Shown here in pieces: positions 1 through 8,725 of a stretch of 39,617 bases of DNA. Source of the DNA: Patescibacteria group bacterium (GTDB taxonomy: Bacteria > Patescibacteriota > Microgenomatia > Levybacterales > UBA12049); assembly GCA_023484045.1 (NCBI GenBank), contig JAMDAA010000013.1:1-39617 (forward strand), given 5' to 3'. The notes beneath the pieces were generated by a model. That model was not told the origin of the DNA, searched no databases, and saw only the letters and a program-made list of their open reading frames with translations. The position numbers were made by a program, and so were the translations under genes. Position 1 is the stretch's first letter. The number at the start of each line of letters is the position of its first letter.

Positions 1-329
1 ACGATCTACAAAACTTTACTTTAATCAGTTTTCAAGTTCAAATCGCAAAGCGCAAATTTCAAAACTACAACTTAAATCTTAAAATTTTTTTAATCGATTT
101 TAATTTTGAGGTGTAATTTTGAGTTTTGATTTTTGACTTTTGAGATTCTCTTAAATCTCCACTCACCGTATGGGGGATTACCCCTTCTTTCGAAAAGCTA
201 TACCCCACTCGAAGGTAGATTTGTACGCGTTACTCACCCGTCTGCCACTGCTTCCTTGCGGAAACCGTTCGACTTGCATGCTTAAGGCACGCCGCCAGCG
301 TTCATCCTGAACCAGGATCAAATTCTCAA
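1..329 (-). rRNA. 16S rRNA gene, 5' portion (partial, continues past left edge), apparently interrupted by an AT-rich insertion from about position 150 down
   Basis: Reverse complement reads TTTGATCCTGGTTCAGGATGAACGCTGGCGGCGTGCCTTAAGCATGCAAGTCGAACGG...GGCAGACGGGTGAGTAACGCGTA, the canonical 16S 5' end. Confidence 0.93.
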
Positions 330-502
330 AAAAAATTGACTCAGTCAATTTTTTGAAGTCCGCCAAAGATCGCTCCTTGAGCCGCAGTTCGAATGAACTA
401 AGGCGAAAGGGAAGATCGGGCGGGCAAAAAAATTAACCTTGTCTTGTTCCTACCACTTTCTGATTACCAGGTTAGATAATTAGAAAGTTCTATTAAAATA
501 AA

Positions 503-514
503 CTTTCAAAGAGC
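503..514 (-). promoter_or_regulatory. boxA-like antitermination element in the 16S leader
   Basis: Minus strand GCTCTTTGAAAG resembles bacterial rrn boxA (TGYTCTTTGAAA type). Confidence 0.45.
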
Positions 515-699
515 TCTTCAGCTACTTCGTAGCTTCAGAGTAAACTTTCTTTTTTAAAAAAGCTTACTCCAACCTACCAAGTATTAGCTTGCCCTGAGGA
601 GCGAAGCGACGAAGTGACAAAAAATCCCGCCAAAGGCGGGCTCTAAATCCCAGTCTGCTTTGCAGACCCTTGGCAAGAAAAACTCACATACCAAGATAC

Positions 700-727
700 A
701 TTATAGTTTAATTTGTGGATTTGTCAA
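700..727 (-). promoter_or_regulatory. rRNA operon promoter (TTGACA-N16-TATAAT)
   Basis: Minus strand TTGACA (727-722), TATAAT (705-700), upstream of the 16S gene. Confidence 0.75.
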
Positions 728-1251
728 GGTTTTTTCATTACCTCATATAGTACAATCCCAAGACACACCATCACATTAAGCGAAACATTCACTCCCCACA
801 TCGGAAGCTCTACTATTTGGTCTGCAATTTCGAGAACCTCTTTTGAAACACCACTTGTTTCATTCCCGACAACTAGCGCAATCGGAAAGCGATAATCAAC
901 TTTATCGTAAGGCATGCTATTTGAGTTTTGTTCTATTGCTACCACATTTAAATTCTGAATTTTGAACTTTAAATTCTGAATTGCAGAAATCGCAGTTTCT
1001 GCGTATTCCCATTGGACCCATTCTGTTGTGTTAATCGACGCCTTTTTGATTCGAGTATTCGGCGGAGTCTCTGTCTGTCCACATAAAATTACTTTTTTCG
1101 CCGCGACCGCATCGGCTAATCGAAAAATAGCACCAACATTATAAGTATCTAAAACATTATCTAAAATAATATAAATTTCGTTTTTCTTAATTTTTTCGAT
1201 GTCTTCAATTTTTGGCAAAGTCGTCCTAAGTTCAAAAGCACGCAATTTCAT
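724..1251 (-). CDS. TrmH/SpoU family RNA 2'-O-methyltransferase
   Basis: Motifs NVLDTYNVGAIFRLADA, ALVVGNETSGVS and LPMWGVNVSLNVMVCLGIVLYEV are typical of SpoU methylases. Confidence 0.88.
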   Translation of the reverse strand: MKLRAFELRTTLPKIEDIEKIKKNEIYIILDNVLDTYNVGAIFRLADAVAAKKVILCGQTETPPNTRIKKASINTTEWVQWEYAETAISAIQNLKFKIQNLNVVAIEQNSNSMPYDKVDYRFPIALVVGNETSGVSKEVLEIADQIVELPMWGVNVSLNVMVCLGIVLYEVMKKP

Positions 1252-1356
1252 ATATCGATTTTACTAAAATGAACAAACTTTAACAAACTGTATCTATTAG
1301 AAATTTGACATTTGAGATTGATTTGTTTATTTGAAATTTGTAGTATTTGCTTATTC

Positions 1357-2340
1357 TCAAGGACTTGAGGTAGGTGTTGGGGTTCCTGTGGCTTGCGGAG
1401 TCGGGATTTCTTCTCCGTCGAGAATCGCTTGTGTTTTTCCAAATTCATCCGCCGCTTGCGAAGCCGCTTTTAGAGCTTCTTTCGCTTGATCAAGCGCGCT
1501 CGTTTGGGCTCCTAAAAGCTTTGTCTGTTTTTCTTTTTCTTGATTTAATAATTGTTCTTGAGTTTTGACTAATGCCTCATTTTTTTGCTGAATTGTTTTA
1601 TTTAAAGCCTCTTCGCGCCTTGCCAGCATTTGTTTAGATGCTTCAAGCGCCTGATTGTTTAGTTCGTCGATTTGTTCCTGAAGCAATTCCACTGAATCGA
1701 TCGTTTCGCGGACACCCGATTTGATTCTTCTTGCTAAATCGTATCTAATTTCGTTGTCTAAATCGGCAAGTGCTAACGAATCTTCTCCTTTAATTTTTGA
1801 TGCAAGGAGTGATTCCTGAACGCTTTCTATCCTTGCCTTTAATTCTCCTGTTGTTTGTGATTGCAATTGATCGAGTACCTCCTGTTTTTCTTTAATACTG
1901 TCGTTTATTGTTTTTGCCAGTTTAGAAACGTTTTTTCCGCGCATCTGTGCCTGATTTACTTCATTGACTGCCATTTCCAAATTATTTTTTACTCCGTCGA
2001 GCGTTAACTCGACACCTTGTTTATTATTTCTCGCTAACATAAATCTAAGTTCTGCAAAACGCTCTCCTGCGATCTCTTTATAGATCTGTGCTTTTGTCTC
2101 GGGCGTAATCGCTGTATAAATCCGAGCCTCTTGTTTTAGTTCATCGAGGAAAAAAAGCGGGCTATCGGGAAGGATAAGGCCGGGTCCTTCGACAGTCGGT
2201 GGAATCGAGAGTTGCTGTGAAGTCGTCGCGACACCTAAAATTTTTGCGTGACGGTTTGCGAAAACACGAGGTGTAAAAACCGTGGTAAAAACGAGAAATA
2301 AGATGAAGAAAAAAACAAGAACCCAAGAATTTTTTCTCAC
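1357..2340 (-). CDS. Exported DUF5667-like coiled-coil protein; start re-assigned to GTG at 2340
   Basis: N-terminal TM/signal (RKNSWVLVFFFILFLVFTTVF), GPGLILPDSPLFFLDELKQEARIYTAITPETKAQIYKEIAGERFAEL resembles DUF5667; the track's TTG start coincides with a -35 TTGACA. Confidence 0.65.
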   Translation of the reverse strand: MRKNSWVLVFFFILFLVFTTVFTPRVFANRHAKILGVATTSQQLSIPPTVEGPGLILPDSPLFFLDELKQEARIYTAITPETKAQIYKEIAGERFAELRFMLARNNKQGVELTLDGVKNNLEMAVNEVNQAQMRGKNVSKLAKTINDSIKEKQEVLDQLQSQTTGELKARIESVQESLLASKIKGEDSLALADLDNEIRYDLARRIKSGVRETIDSVELLQEQIDELNNQALEASKQMLARREEALNKTIQQKNEALVKTQEQLLNQEKEKQTKLLGAQTSALDQAKEALKAASQAADEFGKTQAILDGEEIPTPQATGTPTPTSSP

Positions 2341-2429
2341 AACTATATTGTGTCTTAATTTTACCAAAAATGTCAAGCCCTTTTGAGAAACTTGACATAC
2401 CCTGATTTAATTAGTCTATAATAAATTTT

Positions 2430-2480
2430 ATGACTCATTCGACTAGCGCTCAGAGTCATGGTGAGGTCCCCAAACCATGA
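2430..2480 (+). CDS. Putative 16-aa leader ORF (MTHSTSAQSHGEVPKP) overlapping the downstream start codon as ATGA
   Basis: TATAAT at 2417-2422, ATG 2430, stop TGA 2478-2480 overlapping the ATG at 2477. Confidence 0.35.
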   Translation: MTHSTSAQSHGEVPKP

Positions 2481-2920
2481 CAGCAACAGGCCACGCGATA
2501 ATCGGATCTGTTATTGCAGCAAAAATCGGAAATCCGGAACTTGCAGTCCCCATAGCATTTGCCTCGCATATCTTAGCAGACTTAACTCCACACTGGGATT
2601 TAGGAACAAACGGAAACGCAAAAAAAGATAAAAATATATTAATTAAAACTTTTATTGATATTACGATCGGTTTTATTTCAGCTTATATCTTACTCGCTCT
2701 ACTTTTTCCAAACACCGATCTTTACTACGCATTTTTTATTATCATAACGAGCCAGCTTTTGGACTGGATTACTATGCCCTATTTATATTTTTATGTACCT
2801 CCTTTTACCTGGTTTTATAAATTTCAGAAAAAGTTTCATTGGCAGATGGAAAAACCGTGGGGAATTATTATACAGGCTTTAATCCTCTTTTTAATAGTCG
2901 TCCTCGCAAAAATTTATTAA
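2477..2920 (+). CDS. Multi-TM membrane protein, function unknown
   Basis: 147 aa ORF with several hydrophobic segments and HxxxD-type motifs (ASHILADLTPHWD). Confidence 0.6.
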   Translation: MTATGHAIIGSVIAAKIGNPELAVPIAFASHILADLTPHWDLGTNGNAKKDKNILIKTFIDITIGFISAYILLALLFPNTDLYYAFFIIITSQLLDWITMPYLYFYVPPFTWFYKFQKKFHWQMEKPWGIIIQALILFLIVVLAKIY

Positions 2921-2957
2921 TTTGACACACGCTCCGATTTAATGAAATACTTAATTC

Positions 2958-3986
2958 ATGGAAGAAAAAATCGAAGAGGAAATTTCTGATGTCGCGAGTC
3001 AAACCGAAATAAAACCCGAAGAAGTTGAAAAAAGTTTAAAATCGATAAAATCCCCCCGAAGGTTTCCGATCCCGCTAAAAATATTATTTCCGGTTTTACT
3101 TGTTATAATCATAATTATTCTGGTCGTTATATTTAATCCTTTTAAAAAACTCGGGACGATATCGAATAAACCGACTCCGACACCAACAAAGATTTTACCG
3201 ACTCCGACACCAACACCGAGTTATAATTCCTGGAAAACTTATAAAAACGAAAAATACGGTTTTGAATTTAAATATCCGCCAAAAGGCGCAGTCCATGGAG
3301 AGAGTGAGGACATAGAAGGAGAATGCGGAAATGCGATCAAAGAAACAGGCAGTGAAATAACTATTGATAATTTTTACACGATTCAGGTTTTTGATTGGAC
3401 GGGAACAATCGACGATTATCTTTTGAAGAAAGGCGCTAAAGATAAATACGAATTTTCAGAAATTAAAAATTCCAACGCCGACGAGGCTGTAAAAGTCGGA
3501 GATATAAAAGCGGGAAAAGAAATCGTTTCGGTCGGCTACCCACCGCTTATGTATATTCCTGCTATCTATAAATATAATGATAAATTATTTGTAATAACGC
3601 AGGTCCAAACTCCAAAGAATATCGGCGGCTGCTTGCATCCGTCACTCGTCGATGTCGCGAAATACCAGGATTTGAAAAACGAAAAATGGGACGTCACAAA
3701 AACGTTTAAATTCTTAAAGAAAAATAATATCGAAAATTGTATTGATAAAAATACAAGCGTAAAAATGGATTTTTCTGCCGCTGAAAAAATCGCAAGTGCG
3801 AGCTGCAGTTTGGACGGAACTTTAAAACAAACTCATATGTGCAACGAAAATACTGGGACTTTGTGGATAGATCTAACACCTAATCAGCCGAAAAGCGGAT
3901 GCAATCCGGCATGTGTTATCGATGTGAATACTAAAAAGGCTGAGGTTAATTGGAGATGTACCGGCTTAATCGAGCCGACAAAATAA
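2958..3986 (+). CDS. Membrane-anchored surface protein, TPTP linker plus 'WKTYxNxxYGFEFKYP' domain (paralog 1)
   Basis: Single TM after a cytosolic tail, PTPTPTK...PTPTPTP linker; shares a domain with the two following ORFs. Confidence 0.75.
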   Translation: MEEKIEEEISDVASQTEIKPEEVEKSLKSIKSPRRFPIPLKILFPVLLVIIIIILVVIFNPFKKLGTISNKPTPTPTKILPTPTPTPSYNSWKTYKNEKYGFEFKYPPKGAVHGESEDIEGECGNAIKETGSEITIDNFYTIQVFDWTGTIDDYLLKKGAKDKYEFSEIKNSNADEAVKVGDIKAGKEIVSVGYPPLMYIPAIYKYNDKLFVITQVQTPKNIGGCLHPSLVDVAKYQDLKNEKWDVTKTFKFLKKNNIENCIDKNTSVKMDFSAAEKIASASCSLDGTLKQTHMCNENTGTLWIDLTPNQPKSGCNPACVIDVNTKKAEVNWRCTGLIEPTK

Positions 3987-5293
3987 TGGAAAGTTCTATT
4001 AATAACAACGTTTCTATACCCACTTCTCAAACAGGAGCTCCCGCTCCACCAAATACTACTATTCCAGAAAATAAAATTGGCAAAATCATAATTGTTATTC
4101 TCTTTTATATTTTTTTAGCTCCGATCGGTTTAATTTTAATGTGGCTATGGATGAAAATTTGGCCTAGATGGTTAAAAATAATATTAAGTATCTTTGCAGT
4201 CATTCCAATAATCGGAATTACAGGAGCAATTCTTCTAGCTTCCCAAAATCCATATAAACAGCTCGGGAAGGTAAAAGCAAAAATAACTCCAACCCAAACA
4301 GTTTCTCCAACCCCAACTGTCGATCCAACCGCTAACTGGAAAACATATACAAATTCGAAATTTAGATTTAGTTTTAAATATCCTCCCGATATTAAAATCT
4401 CATCCACTAGTGGTGAGTTTGAAAATGGACTTAATCTTGAGTTTGGGAAAGAAAATTCTGGAATGCCAATATTGACCGTGTGGCTTACTACCGGAGATTA
4501 TGTTAAGGGCCGACAAAACGATCTTAATACAATATTATCAACTAACAAATTAGATGACTATAATTATCAAATCTCAGCTAAAAAAATCGACGGAAAAAAT
4601 CTATATGTTTACACTCAAGAATTCGATTCTTCCTCTAATAAATTTGCTCCCCCTGGCGGACCACTCTATCGCGTTGGAGCATTAGGAACGATCAACAATA
4701 TTTTTTTTGATATTTTTTATAATTCTAATAAGGAAACATCAAAACAAGATCAACAGATTTTTGATCAGATCCTTTCCACTTTTAAATTCCTAGACCAAAA
4801 CCAAACAATAGACAGTTCCAGTTGGGCACTTATACTTACAAATAAAACATATGGCTATTCTGTAAAGATTCCAAATGGATGGAGCTACAAAGAGAACGAC
4901 AGCGGAGATCTTTCAATTATTCCTCCAGGAGCAGATTTGTTTCCCCCAACTCAGAAAAGTACTCCAGGAGAGGGACAACCTTCACCTGCAATCAATATAT
5001 CCATTATAGGCAAACCATTTAATCAGCCCGACATCCAGACAAAAAGCGCAATGAGTAAGTATGGGCTAATAGCAGATGGAGTTACTGGACAATATTATTT
5101 TGTTGCTGCGGCACCAATGACCTGGACAAACTTTGATTTACCTTTTAATAACGGAAATAAAACTTTAAGATTTAGTTTTCCAAATCCATTTCAGGACTTT
5201 GAAACATTTAATCCTAAACATGAACCCAATATGGCAAAATTTGATGAAGAAACTTTTAAACAAATAATTTCGACTTTTAAATTTACAAATTAA
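3986..5293 (+). CDS. Membrane-anchored surface protein with two 'KYPP' type domains (paralog 2)
   Basis: TAATG overlap with the upstream stop; TM, TPTQTVSPTPTVDPTANWKTYTNSKFRFSFKYPPD and a second SSWALILTNKTYGYSVKIP repeat. Confidence 0.75.
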   Translation: MESSINNNVSIPTSQTGAPAPPNTTIPENKIGKIIIVILFYIFLAPIGLILMWLWMKIWPRWLKIILSIFAVIPIIGITGAILLASQNPYKQLGKVKAKITPTQTVSPTPTVDPTANWKTYTNSKFRFSFKYPPDIKISSTSGEFENGLNLEFGKENSGMPILTVWLTTGDYVKGRQNDLNTILSTNKLDDYNYQISAKKIDGKNLYVYTQEFDSSSNKFAPPGGPLYRVGALGTINNIFFDIFYNSNKETSKQDQQIFDQILSTFKFLDQNQTIDSSSWALILTNKTYGYSVKIPNGWSYKENDSGDLSIIPPGADLFPPTQKSTPGEGQPSPAINISIIGKPFNQPDIQTKSAMSKYGLIADGVTGQYYFVAAAPMTWTNFDLPFNNGNKTLRFSFPNPFQDFETFNPKHEPNMAKFDEETFKQIISTFKFTN

Positions 5294-5294
5294 T

Positions 5295-6176
5295 ATGGAT
5301 AATAATGTCCAAAATACAAATCAGTCAAAATTAGCTCAACAATCGGAAACTGAAATAAAGACTAAAAAGAATAATACTCTTAAATTTATTATTATTTTTG
5401 CCGGAATTTCTTTTCTAGTCGCCTTTTTAGTTGGTGGTTTTGTTTTAGGAACTTATGGAACAAAAAATAATGCATCAAAAATAACTCCAACCCCAGTTGC
5501 AAAAATCTCCCCAACTCCCGACACGACCGCCAATTGGAAAACATATATAAATAAAGATTGGAATTTTTCTTTTAAATATCCATATCGCGATGAAATAAAT
5601 CTCTCCTCAGATGGGACAGTAGATGTTGATTTGAAAAATGAGGTAGGAAAATGCTTGGGAGGAACAAATATAGATACATTTATGATTGGCGCTGATAGAT
5701 TCTCGTCTGTACAAGAGTTTAAAAATACTAGATTTAGTCCCAATTATCCCTTCAAAGAAATAAACTTTAAGGGAGAGAAAGCTACTCGGCTTTACTATCC
5801 AGGAATTGATCAAACAGGGGGTCCACAAGTAATACTATTTGTTATGCATAATGGTAAAGGCTACGAAATAATCTACAGATTCTGTGCAAAACCAGGCACG
5901 ATACTAAATGAGTCTGAGATTACCAATATAAATCCCGATATCCTCTCCACCTTTAAATTCACTGATCGCAGTCCTTCTCCAACATGTATTCCACGGCCGG
6001 CGTGTCTTGATGCAACACATCGTTGTTTGATCCCCGAAACAGCGGACATGTGCCCGAAAGCGACACCAATTCAAACTAGCGTTGTTTGTACGATGGATGC
6101 AAAACAATGTCCGGATGGATCGTATGTTTCGAGAGATTCTTCGAATAATTGCGAATTTAAAGAATGCCCCAAATAG
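5295..6176 (+). CDS. Membrane-anchored surface protein with Cys-rich C-terminus (paralog 3)
   Basis: TM plus PTPVAKISPTPDTTANWKTYINKDWNFSFKYPY; Cys-rich tail CIPRPACLDATHRCLIPETADMCPK...CPDGSYVSRDSSNNCEFKECP. Confidence 0.75.
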   Translation: MDNNVQNTNQSKLAQQSETEIKTKKNNTLKFIIIFAGISFLVAFLVGGFVLGTYGTKNNASKITPTPVAKISPTPDTTANWKTYINKDWNFSFKYPYRDEINLSSDGTVDVDLKNEVGKCLGGTNIDTFMIGADRFSSVQEFKNTRFSPNYPFKEINFKGEKATRLYYPGIDQTGGPQVILFVMHNGKGYEIIYRFCAKPGTILNESEITNINPDILSTFKFTDRSPSPTCIPRPACLDATHRCLIPETADMCPKATPIQTSVVCTMDAKQCPDGSYVSRDSSNNCEFKECPK

Positions 6177-6229
6177 TTATATTTTGAACTATTGAAATTG
6201 GCTCAAAAAAGATATATCGTAATTAAACT

Positions 6230-6547
6230 ATGTTAACAAAAACCGATCTTTCGGAAATTAAGAAAATAATAAGAACTGAGATACGCAAACAACTTAAGAT
6301 CGAAAAGAGAAAAATAAGAAAGGAGTTTAAATCCGAACTCAAACTTTTGGAAAAAAAATTAACTACGGAAATAGAGAAAATTGAAAAAAGGGTAGAAAAA
6401 ATTAATGGATCTTTGAATAGAAGTGAAAACAAAATTTTAGAATTTAAGAAATACGTTTTGGGAATTATGTCTTTCTTTGAAAAGAATTCTACAACTCTTA
6501 AAAAAAGAATAAAAGTAAATCAAGAACACCTTGAAGTAGTAAATTAA
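6230..6547 (+). CDS. Small coiled-coil protein, unknown
   Basis: Lys/Glu-rich heptad-like 105 aa ORF; stop overlaps the topA stop (TTAA). Confidence 0.55.
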   Translation: MLTKTDLSEIKKIIRTEIRKQLKIEKRKIRKEFKSELKLLEKKLTTEIEKIEKRVEKINGSLNRSENKILEFKKYVLGIMSFFEKNSTTLKKRIKVNQEHLEVVN

Positions 6548-8643
6548 TTTTGAGATTTGCTCTTTGGATTTGAATTTTGAATTTTGAGATTTGATTTTCC
6601 GCTGAGGTCTTCTAGTTTCCAAGTCGCAAAATCGCAATTCGGATAATTTGAACAACCGTAAAAAATTCTGCCTTTTCGGGTTTTTCTGACTATTACATTT
6701 CCCCCGTCTTTTGGGCATTTAAAACCAGTTTCCTGAATAAATGGTTTTGTAAAATTACATTCCGGAAATTTAGAACACGACAAAAATTTTCCGAATCTTC
6801 CGATTCTAACGACTAAAGGCGCACTACACTTTTCGCATTTTTCATCCGTTTTTTCGACTTCTATTTTTACTCTTTTTGCGTCTTTAACTTTTTCGAGTTT
6901 TTTCTCAAACGGCTTATAAAATTCTTTCATCATCGGTTCCCAATCCCTTCTGCCGTCTGCGATTTCGTCCAATTCGTCTTCCATAAGTGCTGTAAACGGA
7001 ATGTCATCGATGTCAGAAAAATTATCGACCAAAAATTCGTTGACAGCGTTTCCAACAGTTGTCGGGATAAATCTTCCTTCCTCTCTTTCGATATATCGTC
7101 TTGATTCGATCGTTGAAACAATCGACGCATAAGTCGACGGCCGCCCGATCCCTTTTTCCTCTAAAGTTTTAATGAGCGAGGCGTCGTTATACCTTGGTGG
7201 CGGAGGCGTTTCGTGAAATTCTTTGTCAGTATCTATAAGTTTTAATTTTTCCTGAGCTTTAAATTCCGGGAGTTTTGTGTCAGAAAGTGCTTGTGGATTA
7301 ACTTTTAAAAAACCTTCGAAGACTAAAACCGATCCGCTTGCTTTTAATTTATAAGTATCTTCTGAACCGGTCGTATCGACCAAGACGGCCGTCGACTCGG
7401 TTATTGCATCCGCCATTTGCGAAGCAACCGCGCGCTGCCAAATAATTTCATACAACTTACCGAATATTCGTCCCAGATCTTTTGTAACAGCAGCCGTTGT
7501 TGATGCAACTTTTGTTGGACGGATCGCTTCGTGCGCTTCCTGTGCTAATTTTTGTTTTGCAGTATAAACCCTTGGGCTTTCGGGCAAATATTTTTCGCCA
7601 TACTCACTTTTAACAAAATTTATAATCGATTTTTGCGCGGACGTTGCCATTACAACCGAGTCGGTTCTGTGATAAGTAATGTATCCCTCTTCATATAATT
7701 TTTGCGCCAAGCTCATCGTTTTTCGTCCGTTTAAACCCAATCTTCGAGATGCGTCTTGCTGTAGCGTTGATGTTGTGTACGGCGCTTGCGGCGATCTTTT
7801 CATTTCCTTTTGAACGACTTCCGAAACGACAAATTGATCTTTTTTTAAATCATCGACAATTTTTTTTGCCTGAGTTTCCTTTCCGAGAATTGTCTTTGTT
7901 ACCGTATATTCTCCGTCGTATAAATTAAACGTTTTTTGTAATTCGATCTTATCTCCGTTGATTTCAACAAGATCGAAACTCGTTCCTTCTTGTTTTGAGT
8001 TTTGAGTTTTGCCGCCTCTGGCGAGCCTCGCCTTTGGCGGGAGTTTTGAGTTTACCAGAACCGTAGCGATGGTATAGTATTCTTCTTTTTTAAATTTTTC
8101 GATTTCTTTTTCGCGCTCAACGATTAATCTTAGCGCGACCGATTGAACCCGCCCGGCAGATAATCCCCTTCTTACTTTTCTCCACAAAAGCGGCGAAAGT
8201 TTATAACCAACCAGTCTGTCGAGAACTCTCCTCGCAGTCTGGGCATCGACTAAATGACCATCTATTTTGCGCGGATTGTTAAGCGCTTCTTCGACTGCTT
8301 CTTTTGTGATTTCGTGAAAAACTATTCTTTTAATATTATCTTTTTTAGACTTAATTAAATCTTTAACATGCGCGGCGATCGCTTCTCCTTCACGGTCCGG
8401 ATCTGTCGCGAGAATTATCAAATCCGCTTTTTTTGCGATCGTTTGGAGCTCTTGAACAATATCGCTTTTGTCGGGAATTAATTCATATAAAGGTTTAAAG
8501 TTATGATCCACGTCTACCCCTAACACACTTTTTGGCAGATCTAAAACATGTCCCATCGAAGCTTTTATCTGATAACCATTGCCCAAAAATTTTCCGATCG
8601 TCTTTGCTTTTGTCGGAGATTCAACGATAACTAAATTATTCAT
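6544..8643 (-). CDS. topA: DNA topoisomerase I
   Basis: NNLVIVESPTKAKTIGKFLG, ATDPDREGEAIA, YITYHRTDS, RPSTYASIVSTI; two C-terminal Cys4 zinc ribbons. Confidence 0.97.
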   Translation of the reverse strand: MNNLVIVESPTKAKTIGKFLGNGYQIKASMGHVLDLPKSVLGVDVDHNFKPLYELIPDKSDIVQELQTIAKKADLIILATDPDREGEAIAAHVKDLIKSKKDNIKRIVFHEITKEAVEEALNNPRKIDGHLVDAQTARRVLDRLVGYKLSPLLWRKVRRGLSAGRVQSVALRLIVEREKEIEKFKKEEYYTIATVLVNSKLPPKARLARGGKTQNSKQEGTSFDLVEINGDKIELQKTFNLYDGEYTVTKTILGKETQAKKIVDDLKKDQFVVSEVVQKEMKRSPQAPYTTSTLQQDASRRLGLNGRKTMSLAQKLYEEGYITYHRTDSVVMATSAQKSIINFVKSEYGEKYLPESPRVYTAKQKLAQEAHEAIRPTKVASTTAAVTKDLGRIFGKLYEIIWQRAVASQMADAITESTAVLVDTTGSEDTYKLKASGSVLVFEGFLKVNPQALSDTKLPEFKAQEKLKLIDTDKEFHETPPPPRYNDASLIKTLEEKGIGRPSTYASIVSTIESRRYIEREEGRFIPTTVGNAVNEFLVDNFSDIDDIPFTALMEDELDEIADGRRDWEPMMKEFYKPFEKKLEKVKDAKRVKIEVEKTDEKCEKCSAPLVVRIGRFGKFLSCSKFPECNFTKPFIQETGFKCPKDGGNVIVRKTRKGRIFYGCSNYPNCDFATWKLEDLSGKSNLKIQNSNPKSKSQN
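7993..8053. repeat. In-frame palindromic/AT repeat insertion in topA
   Basis: TTTTGAGTTTTGAGTTTTGCCGCCTCTGGCGAGCCTCGCCTTTGGCGGGAGTTTTGAGTTT encodes PPKARLARGGKTQNSKQ. Confidence 0.75.
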
Positions 8644-8725
8644 ACTATTTATCTAGTTTAATGTAATTCGCATAATGTTTGTCAATAAGGAAAAACAATT
8701 ATATCATCGCTGTCAAGTCATAAAC

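Noticed and set aside
178-366. 62-aa ORF on minus strand
   Set aside because: Lies in the 16S rRNA gene 5' domain; rRNA signal is unequivocal.
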